A DNA stretch of 64,000 bases. It comes from Sedimentitalea arenosa. GTDB taxonomy: Bacteria > Pseudomonadota > Alphaproteobacteria > Rhodobacterales > Rhodobacteraceae. The notes under the pieces were generated by a model. It worked only from the letters and a program-made list of their open reading frames with translations. It did no database searches and had not been told where the DNA came from. Positions 17,947-25,848 of this stretch are shown here, piece after piece. The position numbers were made by a program, and so were the translations under genes. The first letter of the stretch is position 1; every line of letters begins with the position of its first letter. The stretch covers positions 1 to 64,000 of the forward strand of contig NZ_JAELVR010000014.1 of assembly GCF_016428585.1 (NCBI RefSeq), written 5' to 3'.

Positions 17947-19725
17947 ATGCACCATCGTTTGACTGCATTGCTTTCATCGCTCAGCCCCGTCCGCCCATGG
18001 TTCGGGCAGGTCAACGCTGACACGCTCCGGGCCGATGCGATCGCTGGCCTGACCAACGCGGCCATCGTCTTGCCGCAGGGTGTGGCCTTTGCCATCATCG
18101 CCGGGCTGCCGCCGGAATTCGGCCTTTACACCGCCGTTGTTGTCGCCCTGATCGCCGGCATCTGGGGGTCGTCCATGATCATGGTGTCCGGCCCGACTAC
18201 AGCGATTTCGGCGGTTATCTTTGCGTCCATGTCGCAATTCGCGGCGCCCGGCTCCGAGGAGTACATTGCCCTGGTCTTCACGCTGACGTTGATGGTCGGC
18301 GTGATCCAGATGATCGCAGGCATGTTCAAGCTGGGCGGGCTGATCTCGTTCATCTCGCATTCGGTTCTGATCGGCTTTACCGCCGCCGCGGCGCTTTTGA
18401 TCGCGTCCAGCCAGATCGGCGGCGCGCTTGGTCTTGAAAAAGGTCCAGGCGGCGGCGTCTTTGAGCGTTTGGTGCACGTGGTAGGGCAATTCGGGGGCGT
18501 CAACGCCACCGCCGTGATCATCTCTGGCGCGACGATCCTGACACTGATTGTGCTGTCGAAATTCAGCAAGAAGATACCGTCCTACATCGTCGCGCTGGCC
18601 ATGGGTTCCGGCGTGGCGTGGCTGTTGAACGCGCCCGAACATGGGGTCGCGATGTTTTCCCCGCTTGGATCCATCGTGCCGACCGTTGGCGCGCCGAACA
18701 TGTCCCTGCCGCTGCTTGCCGAGCTTCTTCCCGTCGCAGCAACGGTCGCTTTCGTCGGCCTGCTCGAGGCGATCTCCATCGGGCGGTCCTTTGCTCTGCG
18801 CCGGGACGAGCCATACGATTCCAGCCAGGAGATGGTGGGGCAGGGGCTGTCCAACGCGGTTGGGTCGTTCTTCCAATGCTACGCCGGATCGGGCTCCTTC
18901 ACGCGGTCCGGCCTGAACGCCGATGCGGGTGCTCAAACGCCCGTTTCAACGATCTGTGCAGCCGGTTTTCTGGTCTTCCTGCTCTTGGTGTTGGCCCCGT
19001 ATCTGAAATACGTGCCTGTCCCTGCGATGGCTGGTGTGATCCTGTTCGTCTCCTACCGGCTGATCAATTTCGCCGAGATCCGCCATGTCCTGACCTCCAA
19101 CCGGAGCGAAACGGCCATTCTGGCGGCCACCTTCCTGACCGGGATCTTCACCGAACTGGACCTTGCCATTGTCGTCGGCGTGATCACCTCGCTTTGCGTC
19201 TTTCTCTATGACAGCGCCCATCCCATCGTCGCCATCGGTGCGCCCACCGACATCAATGGAAGACGGGTGTTCAAGAACGCGGCCACCTATGGGTTGCCCG
19301 AATGCCCGCAGATTTCCGTCATCCGTGTGGACGGACCGCTGTTCTTTGCCTCGGTCGAGAATGTGGAACAGCAGTTCCGTCGGGCAGAGGCCGCCAGTCC
19401 GGTTCCCAAAACCAAGCTGATGGGTTTGAAGGGCCTGTGGAAAATCGACATGTCGGGCGCCGGCCTCTTGCTGAAAGAAATTCGGCGGGCGAGAAAGGCC
19501 GGAGCGGATTTTCATATCTTCACGACAAACGCGCCTTCCCTGCGTATCCTGAAAAGGCTGCACGTCTTTGATGAGCTTGGTCCTGATCATCTGCACAACA
19601 ACAAGGGCGAAGCCATCGCCGCCTCCGTTGCCGCTGCCGACGATCGAATCTGCAAGGACTGCAAGCTGCGAGTGTTTCTGGAATGCGCCCAGAAACCGGG
19701 GCACCGAAATGAAAACCGACAATGA
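17947..19725 (+). CDS. SulP family anion transporter with STAS domain
   Basis: A 592-residue membrane protein. Residues ~30-415 hold the SulP transport domain (AIAGLTNAAIVLPQGVAFA, AGLPPEFGLYTAVV, SGPTTAISAVIFAS); residues ~440-550 form a cytoplasmic STAS domain (ISVIRVDGPLFFASVENVE, KIDMSGAGLL). Family members move sulfate, bicarbonate or organic anions. Its position after a sulfatase-type hydrolase suggests it handles the released sulfate. Cysteines near the end (CKDCKLRVFLEC) form an unusual tail. The stop overlaps a possible ATG for kynureninase. Confidence 0.9.
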   Translation: MHHRLTALLSSLSPVRPWFGQVNADTLRADAIAGLTNAAIVLPQGVAFAIIAGLPPEFGLYTAVVVALIAGIWGSSMIMVSGPTTAISAVIFASMSQFAAPGSEEYIALVFTLTLMVGVIQMIAGMFKLGGLISFISHSVLIGFTAAAALLIASSQIGGALGLEKGPGGGVFERLVHVVGQFGGVNATAVIISGATILTLIVLSKFSKKIPSYIVALAMGSGVAWLLNAPEHGVAMFSPLGSIVPTVGAPNMSLPLLAELLPVAATVAFVGLLEAISIGRSFALRRDEPYDSSQEMVGQGLSNAVGSFFQCYAGSGSFTRSGLNADAGAQTPVSTICAAGFLVFLLLVLAPYLKYVPVPAMAGVILFVSYRLINFAEIRHVLTSNRSETAILAATFLTGIFTELDLAIVVGVITSLCVFLYDSAHPIVAIGAPTDINGRRVFKNAATYGLPECPQISVIRVDGPLFFASVENVEQQFRRAEAASPVPKTKLMGLKGLWKIDMSGAGLLLKEIRRARKAGADFHIFTTNAPSLRILKRLHVFDELGPDHLHNNKGEAIAASVAAADDRICKDCKLRVFLECAQKPGHRNENRQ

Positions 19726-19772
19726 CATGCAGGCCCGTGGGAGCGGGCAAGCATGTTGACAAAGAAAGGCGC

Positions 19773-20993
19773 ATGCACGTTGAGAAAGGACAAAAATTGA
19801 CTGATTTTGAGTGGACAAGACAGCAATTCGATCTGCCCGAGGGCATGATCTATCTGAACGGCAACTCTCTTGGTCCGATGCCGCGCGCCTCCGTGCCTGC
19901 CATGACCAGCTTTCTCAACGACGAATGGCGCACCGAGCTGATCAAGGGCTGGAATACCAAAAACTGGTTCATGCAGACCAACACGCTGGGCGACCGTGTC
20001 GGGCGTCTGGTCGGTGCGGCAGAGGGCACGACAGTCGTGGGCGACACGCTTTCGATCAAGGTGTTTCAGGCGGTGGCTGCGGGTATGAAAATGGTTCCGG
20101 ATCGCAGGGTTATCCTGTCGGACAACGGCAACTTCCCAACCGATCTCTACATGGTCGAAGGGCTGATGAAGCTGAGGGACGCGGGCTATACGCTGCGCAC
20201 ACCTGACCCCGAGGACGTCATGGACGCCATCACCGAAGAGGTCGGCGTAGTGATGTTGACCGAAGTGGATTACCGCACGGGCCGCCGCCATGACATGAAA
20301 GCTGTCATTGAAAAGGCGCATGCACTTGGGGCAGTGGTCGTGTGGGACCTGGCGCATTCAGCGGGCGCGGTGCCAGTCGATGTGGGCGGATTTGACACCG
20401 ATTTCGCCATCGGCTGCACCTACAAATACCTCAATGGCGGCCCTGGCGCCCCGGCTTTCATATACGTTGCGCCCCGCTTGCTGGATACGGTCGAGCCGTT
20501 CCTGTCGGGCTGGTATGGCCACGAAGCGCCTTTCGCCTTCGATACCGATTACCGCCCGATGCCGGGCAAGATCGAACGGATGCGCATCGGCACACCGTCG
20601 ATCGCGTCCTTCGCGCTTCTGTCGGTTGCATTGGACATCTGGGACAAGGCCGACATGGACGAGGTTCACGCGAAGTCTATCGAACTGTCAGAATTGTTCA
20701 TCCGCGAGGTTGAAGCCCGTTGCCCCGGCCTGAAGCTGGTCAGCCCGCGCGATCCGGCCGCGCGCGGCAGCCACGTGTCCTTCGCATTCGAGCAGGGCTA
20801 TGCCGCCATGCAAGCGTTGATCGCTGACAACGTGATCGGTGATTTCAGGGCCCCTGACGTCATGCGCTTTGGCATCACCCCGCTGTTCGTGAATGAGGCT
20901 GATATCATCGATGCCGTCGACAAACTGGAACAAATCCTTGAGGAAGAACGCTACAAGGACGCGCAATTCCAGAAACGCGCGTTGGTCACGTAG
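19773..20993 (+). CDS. kynU: Kynureninase
   Basis: A 406-residue PLP enzyme (fold type I) that cleaves kynurenine to anthranilate and alanine. Signature segments are YLNGNSLGPMPRAS, GTTVVGDTLSIKVFQ, the PLP aspartate in VVWDLAHSAGAVPVD and the Schiff-base lysine in CTYKYLNGGPGAPAF, with the C-terminal RIGTPSIASFALL. I chose ATG 19773 (MHVEKGQKL), preceded by AGAAAGG; ATG 19722 overlaps the SulP stop and would add 17 residues. No kynA or kynB is present, so its true substrate in this operon may be a relative of kynurenine. Confidence 0.92.
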   Translation: MHVEKGQKLTDFEWTRQQFDLPEGMIYLNGNSLGPMPRASVPAMTSFLNDEWRTELIKGWNTKNWFMQTNTLGDRVGRLVGAAEGTTVVGDTLSIKVFQAVAAGMKMVPDRRVILSDNGNFPTDLYMVEGLMKLRDAGYTLRTPDPEDVMDAITEEVGVVMLTEVDYRTGRRHDMKAVIEKAHALGAVVVWDLAHSAGAVPVDVGGFDTDFAIGCTYKYLNGGPGAPAFIYVAPRLLDTVEPFLSGWYGHEAPFAFDTDYRPMPGKIERMRIGTPSIASFALLSVALDIWDKADMDEVHAKSIELSELFIREVEARCPGLKLVSPRDPAARGSHVSFAFEQGYAAMQALIADNVIGDFRAPDVMRFGITPLFVNEADIIDAVDKLEQILEEERYKDAQFQKRALVT

Positions 20994-21083
20994 ACTCTTA
21001 TCGCGAGGAGGCCAACGGCTCGGATAACGCAGAAAAACTTGGCTGTTGAATTGCCAAAAACGAGATGGAGTGGCGTGAAGGTG

Positions 21084-21375
21084 TTAGCCGGGACAGATTC
21101 GAACCTGGCCGTTCTGTATCTCTCTGAGGACTCTCGGCACCCATCCCAGACGTCGTTTGCACAGAGCTTTGGCTGTGACGACGAGCTTTCGCGCGACTGC
21201 AGTGACAATGATTTTGTGCGGCTTTCCTGCCTGTGAAGACGGTCAGCGAAGGATTCAGGGTGAGATTGTGATTTGATGCGACCAATGAGGCTTGGAACAG
21301 GGCATGTCGCCTAGCGCGCCTACGTCCGGTGATGGCGCGCTTTCCACGAACCGTTCCACTGTCTTGCGCAATGGG
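21084..21375 (-). mobile_element. Remnant of an IS110-family transposase C-terminus
   Basis: Read on the minus strand in pieces, the DNA gives QDSGTVRGKRAITG, ALFQASLVASNHN and then AGKPHKIIVTAVARKLVVTA ending WVPRVLREIQ, the C-terminal (transposase_20) part of IS110-family enzymes. At least two frameshifts (near 21240 and 21225) join the blocks, and the N-terminal catalytic DEDD half is missing. The frame ends at 21084. It lies between kynureninase and the DMSP-lyase gene. Confidence 0.65.
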
Positions 21376-21826
21376 TACCAGAGTCGATCAATGCGGCGGC
21401 TCCTCTCCCGAGAGGGTGCAGAGAGCCCTCTGAGAGGTACATTGAAAATCGTTGACGGGTGTGTCGTGCGCACGTTGCGCGCAGCGCCAAGTCGCCTTCC
21501 CTCGGGCCTGAGAGCGCGTTTCGGAGGGTTACCGGAAACGTGAGCCCGTAAAGATCGGGAAAACACCACTCCTTGCACGGAATACTGCCACGCTAGCGCG
21601 TCCTTGCACATTCCTTACCTGCGTTTTCGCTCGCGTCATATCTGGTACTTATTGGTACATGGCTGTCTCGTGAACCAATCCTCGCGGAGGCGTTGCGCTA
21701 GTTTCAGCTCGTGGCAGGGGGAGGTTGGCAATGTAGTGTCGTGGAGTTCTGCGTGATCGGCGTCATAACTTAGAAAGCTCGGAAAACGGGCGGCGGCACG
21801 TTTTGCTATTAATTTCATGTTCCCGG
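21376..21826. other. Intergenic stretch with no gene seen
   Basis: About 450 bases between the IS110 remnant and the 3' end of the DMSP-lyase gene. Short frames on both strands have no start site, codon pattern or family resemblance that I could support. It may contain further decayed insertion DNA. Confidence 0.4.
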
Positions 21827-22414
21827 CTATTCCTTCAGAGCCCAAAAAGCGAGCAGGGGAAGATCGGATGACCGCATCGCGTGCACGATATTGTGCGGAT
21901 TGTAGAAGGTTTCGCCCCCAGCCAAATGGACCCAATCCAGTTGACCTTGACGAAAGTCCCCAGCACTCATGACAAGATAGGTTTCTTCGGGTGGGTGCCT
22001 GTGATCGGGGTACCGCACGTTTGGACCGAGAAGCGATACACCCAGCCCGATGTCCTCTCGCGGTTCAAGTCCCCCGGGACCGACAATCATCGCATTTGCG
22101 TGTTTTTCGGCAAAACCTTCGCTTGCACCGCTCCAATCCCCTTGGCGCCGCCGCCACCGGAGCAGTGGTTCGATCCTCAAGAATGTTTTCATCACCTGTC
22201 GAAGATCAGACTCATCGGAGGCGGAAGATTCCGCAATATCCGTGAGATACTGGCACACCGGAAGCCGACCGCTGTCGGACGTTGATTGTGGCGCGGGAGC
22301 CTCAAGGGTGGCAAAAACCCGTTCAACCAAGCTGACAGAGTTCAGATCTCGCGCACGGAAGGAATACGCTAATTTTGCCGCGTCTAGAAACTCTTGGAGT
22401 GCTTGGTTACGCAT
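21827..22414 (-). CDS. dddQ: DddQ-like dimethylsulfoniopropionate lyase (cupin)
   Basis: A 195-residue cupin protein predicted to cleave DMSP to acrylate and dimethyl sulfide using one metal ion. The DddQ pattern is clear in the last third: PNVRYPDHRHPPEETYLVMS supplies His, His, Glu and Tyr ligands or catalytic residues, and FYNPHNIVHAMRS supplies the last His; the sequence ends LPLLAFWALKE as in the family. The N-terminal ~100 residues are helical, as in DddQ. The ATG at 22414 is preferred over a GTG at 22420; the ribosome site is weak. It lies 260 bases downstream of creatinase on the same strand, so it could be co-transcribed. Other cupin activities cannot be excluded. Confidence 0.8.
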   Translation of the reverse strand: MRNQALQEFLDAAKLAYSFRARDLNSVSLVERVFATLEAPAPQSTSDSGRLPVCQYLTDIAESSASDESDLRQVMKTFLRIEPLLRWRRRQGDWSGASEGFAEKHANAMIVGPGGLEPREDIGLGVSLLGPNVRYPDHRHPPEETYLVMSAGDFRQGQLDWVHLAGGETFYNPHNIVHAMRSSDLPLLAFWALKE

Positions 22415-22508
22415 TTTCACATCAGGTTCTCAAGAAGAGTTAAGTTGTCTGACGGCCAATGCCGTCAGACAACGAAACGGTAGCGCCAATCATTTTGCTC
22501 AGCATGGT

Positions 22509-22640
22509 TTAGTCGCTGCTGTTCGATTGGATGAAGATCGGTACGTCCGCCCCACGCGCAATCATTGTGTAGCCATGCTTTTGGGTTTCACGCAATAGGA
22601 GGGTTACCACTACGACCAGCGCCAACAGGGCGCTGACCAT
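22509..22640 (-). CDS. Possible 43-residue single-span membrane peptide
   Basis: A short frame between creatinase and dddQ encodes MVSALLALVVVVTLLLRETQ, one strong hydrophobic span, followed by a polar tail ending in SNSSD. No ribosome site is apparent, and it resembles no family I know. It may be a real small membrane protein, or the tail of a decayed transporter gene read in the creatinase frame. Confidence 0.25.
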   Translation of the reverse strand: MVSALLALVVVVTLLLRETQKHGYTMIARGADVPIFIQSNSSD

Positions 22641-22674
22641 AGCAATATTGTGCGCTATCGAGACAGCACTGACC

Positions 22675-23889
22675 TTAGTTCTTGATGACATTGTGCTCGG
22701 GGCCAAATGGGAAGCCGGTGATGTTTTCCACCGTGTCGTCATCATTGATGACCAGGATGTCATGTTCGCGGTAGCCGCCGGCGCCAGGCTGACCCTCGGG
22801 GATCATGACCATCGGTTCCATCGAGACAACCATGCCTGGCTTCAACTCTGTTTCGATGTCCTCGCGAAGTTCGACACCGGCCTCGCGGCCATAGTAATGA
22901 CTCAGCACGCCGAAGCTGTGGCCATAGCCGAAGGACCGGTACTTGAGCAGGTCCCACTCGCGATACATCTCGTTGAGCTCGATCGCGATATCCATGCAGC
23001 GCGCGCCCGGCTTGATCAGTTCAAGGCCACGTTCATGCACAGCAACGTTCTTCTCCCAGATGTCGAGGCTTGTATCATCGACGTGATCACAGAACAGTGT
23101 GCGTTCTAGCGCCGTGTAGTAACCGAAGATCATCGGGAAGGTGTTGAGGCTCAGGATATCGCCCGACTGCACTTTTTTGTTCGTGACCGGGTTATGTGCA
23201 CCGTCGGTATTGATGCCGGATTGGAACCAGGTCCAGGTGTCCATCAGTTCGACGAACGGGAAGGAATTGGCAATCTCGCGGATCATCGCATTGGTGCTGG
23301 CGATGGCGACTTCGTGCTCGGGAACACCGGCCTTGACCGCTGCAGCAACAGCCGCACCGCCGACGTCGGCCACGCGTGCGCCTTCCTTGATCAGTTTGAT
23401 CTCTTCGTTAGACTTGATCGTGCGCATCCACATGGACGGTTGGCCAACGTCGACAAACTCGACACCCGGCAGAGCATCCTGCAGCAGTTGGCGGTATTCC
23501 AGCGACACGTGATCGAATTCGATGCCGATACGCTTGGCACCGGGTGTCAGTTGCTGTATCGCGCGGTAGAAGTTGTCACGACGCCAGTCTGTGTAGGTGA
23601 TGTTGTTGCCAAAGCTCCGGCGGAACGGTTGGCCTCCGTCGATGCCTGCTGAGATGGTCGTCGCGTTCTTCTGGTCAATGACCATGCCGTATTTGCGACC
23701 AAAGTAGCAGTACAGCCATCCGCTATAGTAGTTGATGCAGTGATAGGAGGTGAAGAGCGACGCATCGACATCGTTCTTGGCCATCCAGTTGCGCAATTCG
23801 TTCTGGCGACGGGCCATTTCGTTATCCGAAAAGGGCGAAAACTCCTTCTCGCCGTTGTGCCATTCCATGACGTGGAGCATGTCGTCCAT
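22675..23889 (-). CDS. Creatinase (creatine amidinohydrolase)
   Basis: A 404-residue enzyme hydrolysing creatine to sarcosine and urea. It has the M24 pita-bread fold but follows creatinase rather than aminopeptidases: FTSYHCINYYSGWLYCYFGR near the N-terminus, ISAGIDGGQPFRR, WFQSGINTDGAHNPVTNKK with the catalytic histidine (residue about 230), SLNTFPMIFGYYTALERTLF and GYGHSFGVLSHYYGREAG. The length equals known creatinases. ATG 23889 has AGGA nine bases upstream. The promoter must lie in the 120 bases before the lysR 3' end. It faces away from creatininase, the enzyme for the preceding step, with the regulator between them. Confidence 0.93.
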   Translation of the reverse strand: MDDMLHVMEWHNGEKEFSPFSDNEMARRQNELRNWMAKNDVDASLFTSYHCINYYSGWLYCYFGRKYGMVIDQKNATTISAGIDGGQPFRRSFGNNITYTDWRRDNFYRAIQQLTPGAKRIGIEFDHVSLEYRQLLQDALPGVEFVDVGQPSMWMRTIKSNEEIKLIKEGARVADVGGAAVAAAVKAGVPEHEVAIASTNAMIREIANSFPFVELMDTWTWFQSGINTDGAHNPVTNKKVQSGDILSLNTFPMIFGYYTALERTLFCDHVDDTSLDIWEKNVAVHERGLELIKPGARCMDIAIELNEMYREWDLLKYRSFGYGHSFGVLSHYYGREAGVELREDIETELKPGMVVSMEPMVMIPEGQPGAGGYREHDILVINDDDTVENITGFPFGPEHNVIKN

Positions 23890-24010
23890 TGTCGATATTC
23901 CTCTCTGCTAACAGTGACCTTGTCTGCGTAGCAGTGAGGTGATGCGGCGAAAAATTAATTGCAATCATCTCACCATAAGAATTTCAAATTTACCTTGGTG
24001 AGCGTGTACA

Positions 24011-24907
24011 TTACCCGGCGCGAGCGCGCGTCGGCAGGCGGAAAGTTGACACATCCTCCGTGATCTGTTCGATCAACTTTAGCGCGGCATCGGACATCTT
24101 TATGTGCTTGTAGAACAGCCCGATATGGATGCTTGACAATTTCGGGAAGCCATCGCTGGTGGTGAGGACCCGCATTCCGGGCAGCAACGTCTTCTTTGTC
24201 AGCGCGGTGACGCCCATGCCATCCAGAACTGCCTTTTGGAGGGCTGATACGCCGAGACTTTCGAAGGACACGCGCCAATCGCGCCCTTCGGTATTCAGCG
24301 CGTCGATCATACGCTTCCGATAGAAGCAGCCATCGGGATGCGCGATCACCCTGAGCGGCTGATCCCGATCGACCTTGTGCTCGCGGGCGCAGACCCAAAC
24401 CGGCCGTTCTGACCAGTAGATGGAGACGTGTGGTGCGGGCAATTCATCCGTGATGGCGATGGTCATATCCAGATCATCAACATGAAGGGCTGCAAGAAGC
24501 TCAGGGCTTCGGTTGCAGCGAATGTCCAGCAAAACAGCGGGGTTCTCGCGGGAGAACTTGGCTATGACGCTTTGGAAATAGTCGATTGAATAGTCGACCG
24601 GCAGGCCAATCCTGAGCGTTCCGAGGAAGGCGGCTTGTTGCAGGTTCGCGACGGCCCTGTCATTGAGGCGCAGCATTTCGCGTGCGTAGCCAAGAAGGGT
24701 CTGTCCGTCTGGCGTCAACTCTACTTTCTTGCCTTCATGCTTTAGCAATTTGGCGCCGACAACCTCTTCGAGGCGCTTGATCTGTAGGGATATCGCCGGC
24801 TGCGTCCGCCCAAGAATGTTCCCGGTTTCCGTATAGTTGCGCAGGTCGACCACGGTCACGAAGGTCCGTAGAAGATCGGTCTGCAGGTTGGTAAATTTCC
24901 GCATCAT
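24011..24907 (-). CDS. LysR family regulator of the creatinine/creatine genes
   Basis: A 298-residue LysR-type regulator: N-terminal winged helix (LLRTFVTVVDLRNYTETGNILGR split by a turn, then TQPAISLQIKRLEEVVGA as recognition helix) and a C-terminal effector-binding domain (LRIGLPVDYSIDYF, DLDMTIAITDELP). GGA lies upstream of the tandem ATGs at 24907/24904. It is divergent from creatininase across 92 bases that contain an inverted repeat, and it lies immediately upstream of creatinase on the same strand. It is therefore the obvious activator of both arms, with creatinine or creatine as likely inducer. Confidence 0.87.
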   Translation of the reverse strand: MMRKFTNLQTDLLRTFVTVVDLRNYTETGNILGRTQPAISLQIKRLEEVVGAKLLKHEGKKVELTPDGQTLLGYAREMLRLNDRAVANLQQAAFLGTLRIGLPVDYSIDYFQSVIAKFSRENPAVLLDIRCNRSPELLAALHVDDLDMTIAITDELPAPHVSIYWSERPVWVCAREHKVDRDQPLRVIAHPDGCFYRKRMIDALNTEGRDWRVSFESLGVSALQKAVLDGMGVTALTKKTLLPGMRVLTTSDGFPKLSSIHIGLFYKHIKMSDAALKLIEQITEDVSTFRLPTRARAG

Positions 24908-24918
24908 TAGCATTCCTT

Positions 24919-24941
24919 ATTCAACCATTGTTACTATGAAT
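24919..24941. promoter_or_regulatory. Candidate LysR-type operator
   Basis: ATTCA-N13-TGAAT, a 23-base dyad centred in the lysR-creatininase intergenic region, 12 bases from the lysR start and about 60 bases before the creatininase ATG. The size and A/T-rich arms fit LysR-type sites (T-N11-A class). Position supports autoregulation plus activation of the divergent operon. Confidence 0.5.
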
Positions 24942-24999
24942 TTCTCGGCTAAGGCAAGCTGCCCTAGGGTTTGACGATCTTCAGATGCAGGGGGGTGCA

Positions 25000-25803
25000 A
25001 TGCCACATTCAACCGTTTTTGCTGCCGAAATGCCTTGGCCCGACTATCAAAAGCGGGTGCAAAACGGCGATGTGCCTGTTCTGATTCCGCTCGGGTCGAT
25101 GGAGCAGCATGGTCATCATATGCCGATGCATGTCGATGTGCTCTTGCCGACTGAATTCGCGCGCCGTGTCGCCGAGCAGGTTGGGGCTCTGGTCGCGCCA
25201 CCCTTCACATACGGATACAAATCCCACCAGAAGTCGGGTGGCGGAAACTTCTTTCCGGGCACAACCAGCCTTGACGGTGCAAGCCTCGTGAATGCGCTCA
25301 AGGACGTAGTCAAGGAATTCGTGCGACATGGCGTGCGCAACCTGTGTGTCGTCAATGGCCACTTTGAGAATTCCTGGTTCATCACAGAAGCGATTGACCT
25401 TGCCTTGCGCGAACTGGGCTGGGCCGACATCCATGACGTCAAGGTCGTGGTCCTGTCCTATTGGGACTTTGTGGATCAGGCCTCGATCGAGAAGCTGTAT
25501 CCGAACGGGTTTCTCGGATGGGACATCGAACATGGCGGCGTTCTGGAAACGTCTCTGATGCTGCGTCTGCACCCCGACCTCGTGTCTCTTCAGGACGCGG
25601 TTGAGCACGCTCCAGCAACATTTCCGCCCTACGACGTCTACCCAGCCAAGCCGGAATGGACACCAGCAAGCGGGACACTGTCCTCGCCGAAGGACGCGAC
25701 CGCTGAGAAGGGCGATATCCTGCTGGATGTCTGCACCAGAGGGATCGTCGAGGCGCTCGAAAACGAGTTTGGCAAGGCCGCCGCTCTGGCGAGTGCAAGC
25801 TGA
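25000..25803 (+). CDS. crnA: Creatininase (creatinine amidohydrolase)
   Basis: A 267-residue binuclear metal enzyme that opens creatinine to creatine. Metal ligands of the family are seen in order: EQHGHH (Glu35, His37), MHVDVLLP (Asp46) and VNGHFENSW (His and Glu), plus the HGG segment in WDIEHGGVLETSLML. YGYKSHQKSGGGNFFPGT matches known creatininases rather than the mycofactocin-type relatives. ATG 25000 is preceded by AGGGGGG; the ATG at 24985 would include that site. It starts an operon with four ABC transporter genes and probably the BCCT gene. Confidence 0.94.
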   Translation: MPHSTVFAAEMPWPDYQKRVQNGDVPVLIPLGSMEQHGHHMPMHVDVLLPTEFARRVAEQVGALVAPPFTYGYKSHQKSGGGNFFPGTTSLDGASLVNALKDVVKEFVRHGVRNLCVVNGHFENSWFITEAIDLALRELGWADIHDVKVVVLSYWDFVDQASIEKLYPNGFLGWDIEHGGVLETSLMLRLHPDLVSLQDAVEHAPATFPPYDVYPAKPEWTPASGTLSSPKDATAEKGDILLDVCTRGIVEALENEFGKAAALASAS

Positions 25804-25848
25804 TTCTCCCGTCAAAAAAAAAGAATTATCCCAACAAGGAGTAACCCA

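Noticed and set aside
21292-21543. 83-residue frame downstream of kynureninase
   Set aside because: Part of it reads as an IS110 transposase fragment on the other strand; the arginine-rich plus-strand product looks random.
22675-23889. M24-family protein read as the DMSP lyase DddP because dddQ is next to it
   Set aside because: The N-terminal FTSYHCINYYSG, WFQSGINTDGAHNPVTNKK and YGHSFGVLSHYYGREAG segments and the 404-residue length follow creatinase; DddP has a different, longer N-terminal region. Creatininase nearby supports creatinase.
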